From: JAZDFC01 sp043808235
Lineage (GTDB): Bacteria > Bacteroidota > Ignavibacteria > Ignavibacteriales > Melioribacteraceae
Direction of reading: 5' to 3'
Length of the DNA: 26,406 bases
Assembly: GCA_043808235.1 (NCBI GenBank)
Contig: JAZDFC010000055.1
Coordinates: 1 to 26,406, forward strand
Positions 26,388-26,406 of this stretch are shown piece by piece; within the stretch, counting starts at the first letter, position 1; every line of letters begins with the position of its first letter. Made by a program: the position numbers and the translations under genes. The notes beneath the pieces are model-generated. The model did not search any database and had not been told where the DNA came from. It was given only the letters and a program-made list of their open reading frames with translations.

Positions 26388-26406
26388 ATGAAGTATCAAC
26401 CGTTAT
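26388..26406 (+). CDS. Start of a further gene, cut by the window edge
   Basis: ATG at 26388 is preceded by AAGG (26378-26381) with six bases of spacing and opens a frame reading MKYQPL to the end of the window. It lies about 50 bases after the CBM9-like gene on the same strand. Six codons are too few to name a product. Confidence 0.5.

Noticed and set aside
1..26406. CRISPR array, tRNA, rRNA, insertion sequence or prophage.
   Set aside because: No regularly spaced direct repeats, cloverleaf, rRNA-like stretch, transposase or phage structural gene was seen on either strand.

Overview
The window looks like chromosome from a free-living member of the Bacteroidota/Chlorobi lineage, most likely an Ignavibacteria-like bacterium. 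The DNA is AT-rich, and at least four proteins end in a type IX secretion (T9SS) sorting domain. Three of these carry the (N)YPNPFNP motif that is very common in Ignavibacteria. Other outer-membrane families typical of the lineage are a TonB-dependent receptor with a carboxypeptidase-like N-terminal domain and a PorV/PorQ-family barrel. Several genes use TTG starts. The taxonomic call is inference from protein style, not from a marker gene.

Layout. (1) 1-1850: the tail of a T9SS cargo gene, a decayed C-terminal piece of an S46 dipeptidyl-peptidase gene that is outside any intact ORF, then a complete secreted T9SS cargo protein closed by a strong terminator. (2) 1882-3585 (minus): a 567-residue Rossmann-fold protein of unknown substrate. 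(3) 3971-6253: a short plus-strand group with a PtsN-like PTS EIIA protein, histidyl-tRNA synthetase and a small basic protein of unknown function. (4) 6274-8238 (minus): a TPR-containing membrane sensor histidine kinase with no adjacent response regulator. (5) 8482-11610: a one-polypeptide restriction-modification enzyme (nuclease, N6-adenine methylase and specificity domain) with no helicase, followed by a small unknown protein. (6) 12336-14725: an RhlE-type DEAD-box helicase with a YwbE-family protein in the same operon, a 42-residue lysine-rich protein with a strong Shine-Dalgarno sequence, and a single-domain receiver whose phosphoacceptor Asp is replaced by Asn. (7) 15221-22958: a tight four-gene operon of TonB-dependent receptor, large secreted FnIII protein, PorV/PorQ-like barrel and TIG/beta-propeller lipoprotein, ended by a long-loop terminator. 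(8) 23134-26406: a DUF362 protein with three N-terminal membrane segments and a T9SS tail, a CBM9-like T9SS cargo protein, and the first six codons of a further gene.

How the genes work together. Most genes in sections 2-6 are housekeeping or solitary and do not form one system. The four-gene operon in section 7 is the best candidate for a coherent machine. It puts an energised outer-membrane receptor, a surface protein with a FlgD/T9SS-like tail, a barrel of the family that escorts T9SS cargo, and a surface lipoprotein under one transcript, without any SusD. I read it as a non-canonical surface uptake or assembly complex; this is inference from gene order and domain families. No tRNA, rRNA, CRISPR array, transposase or phage gene was seen.
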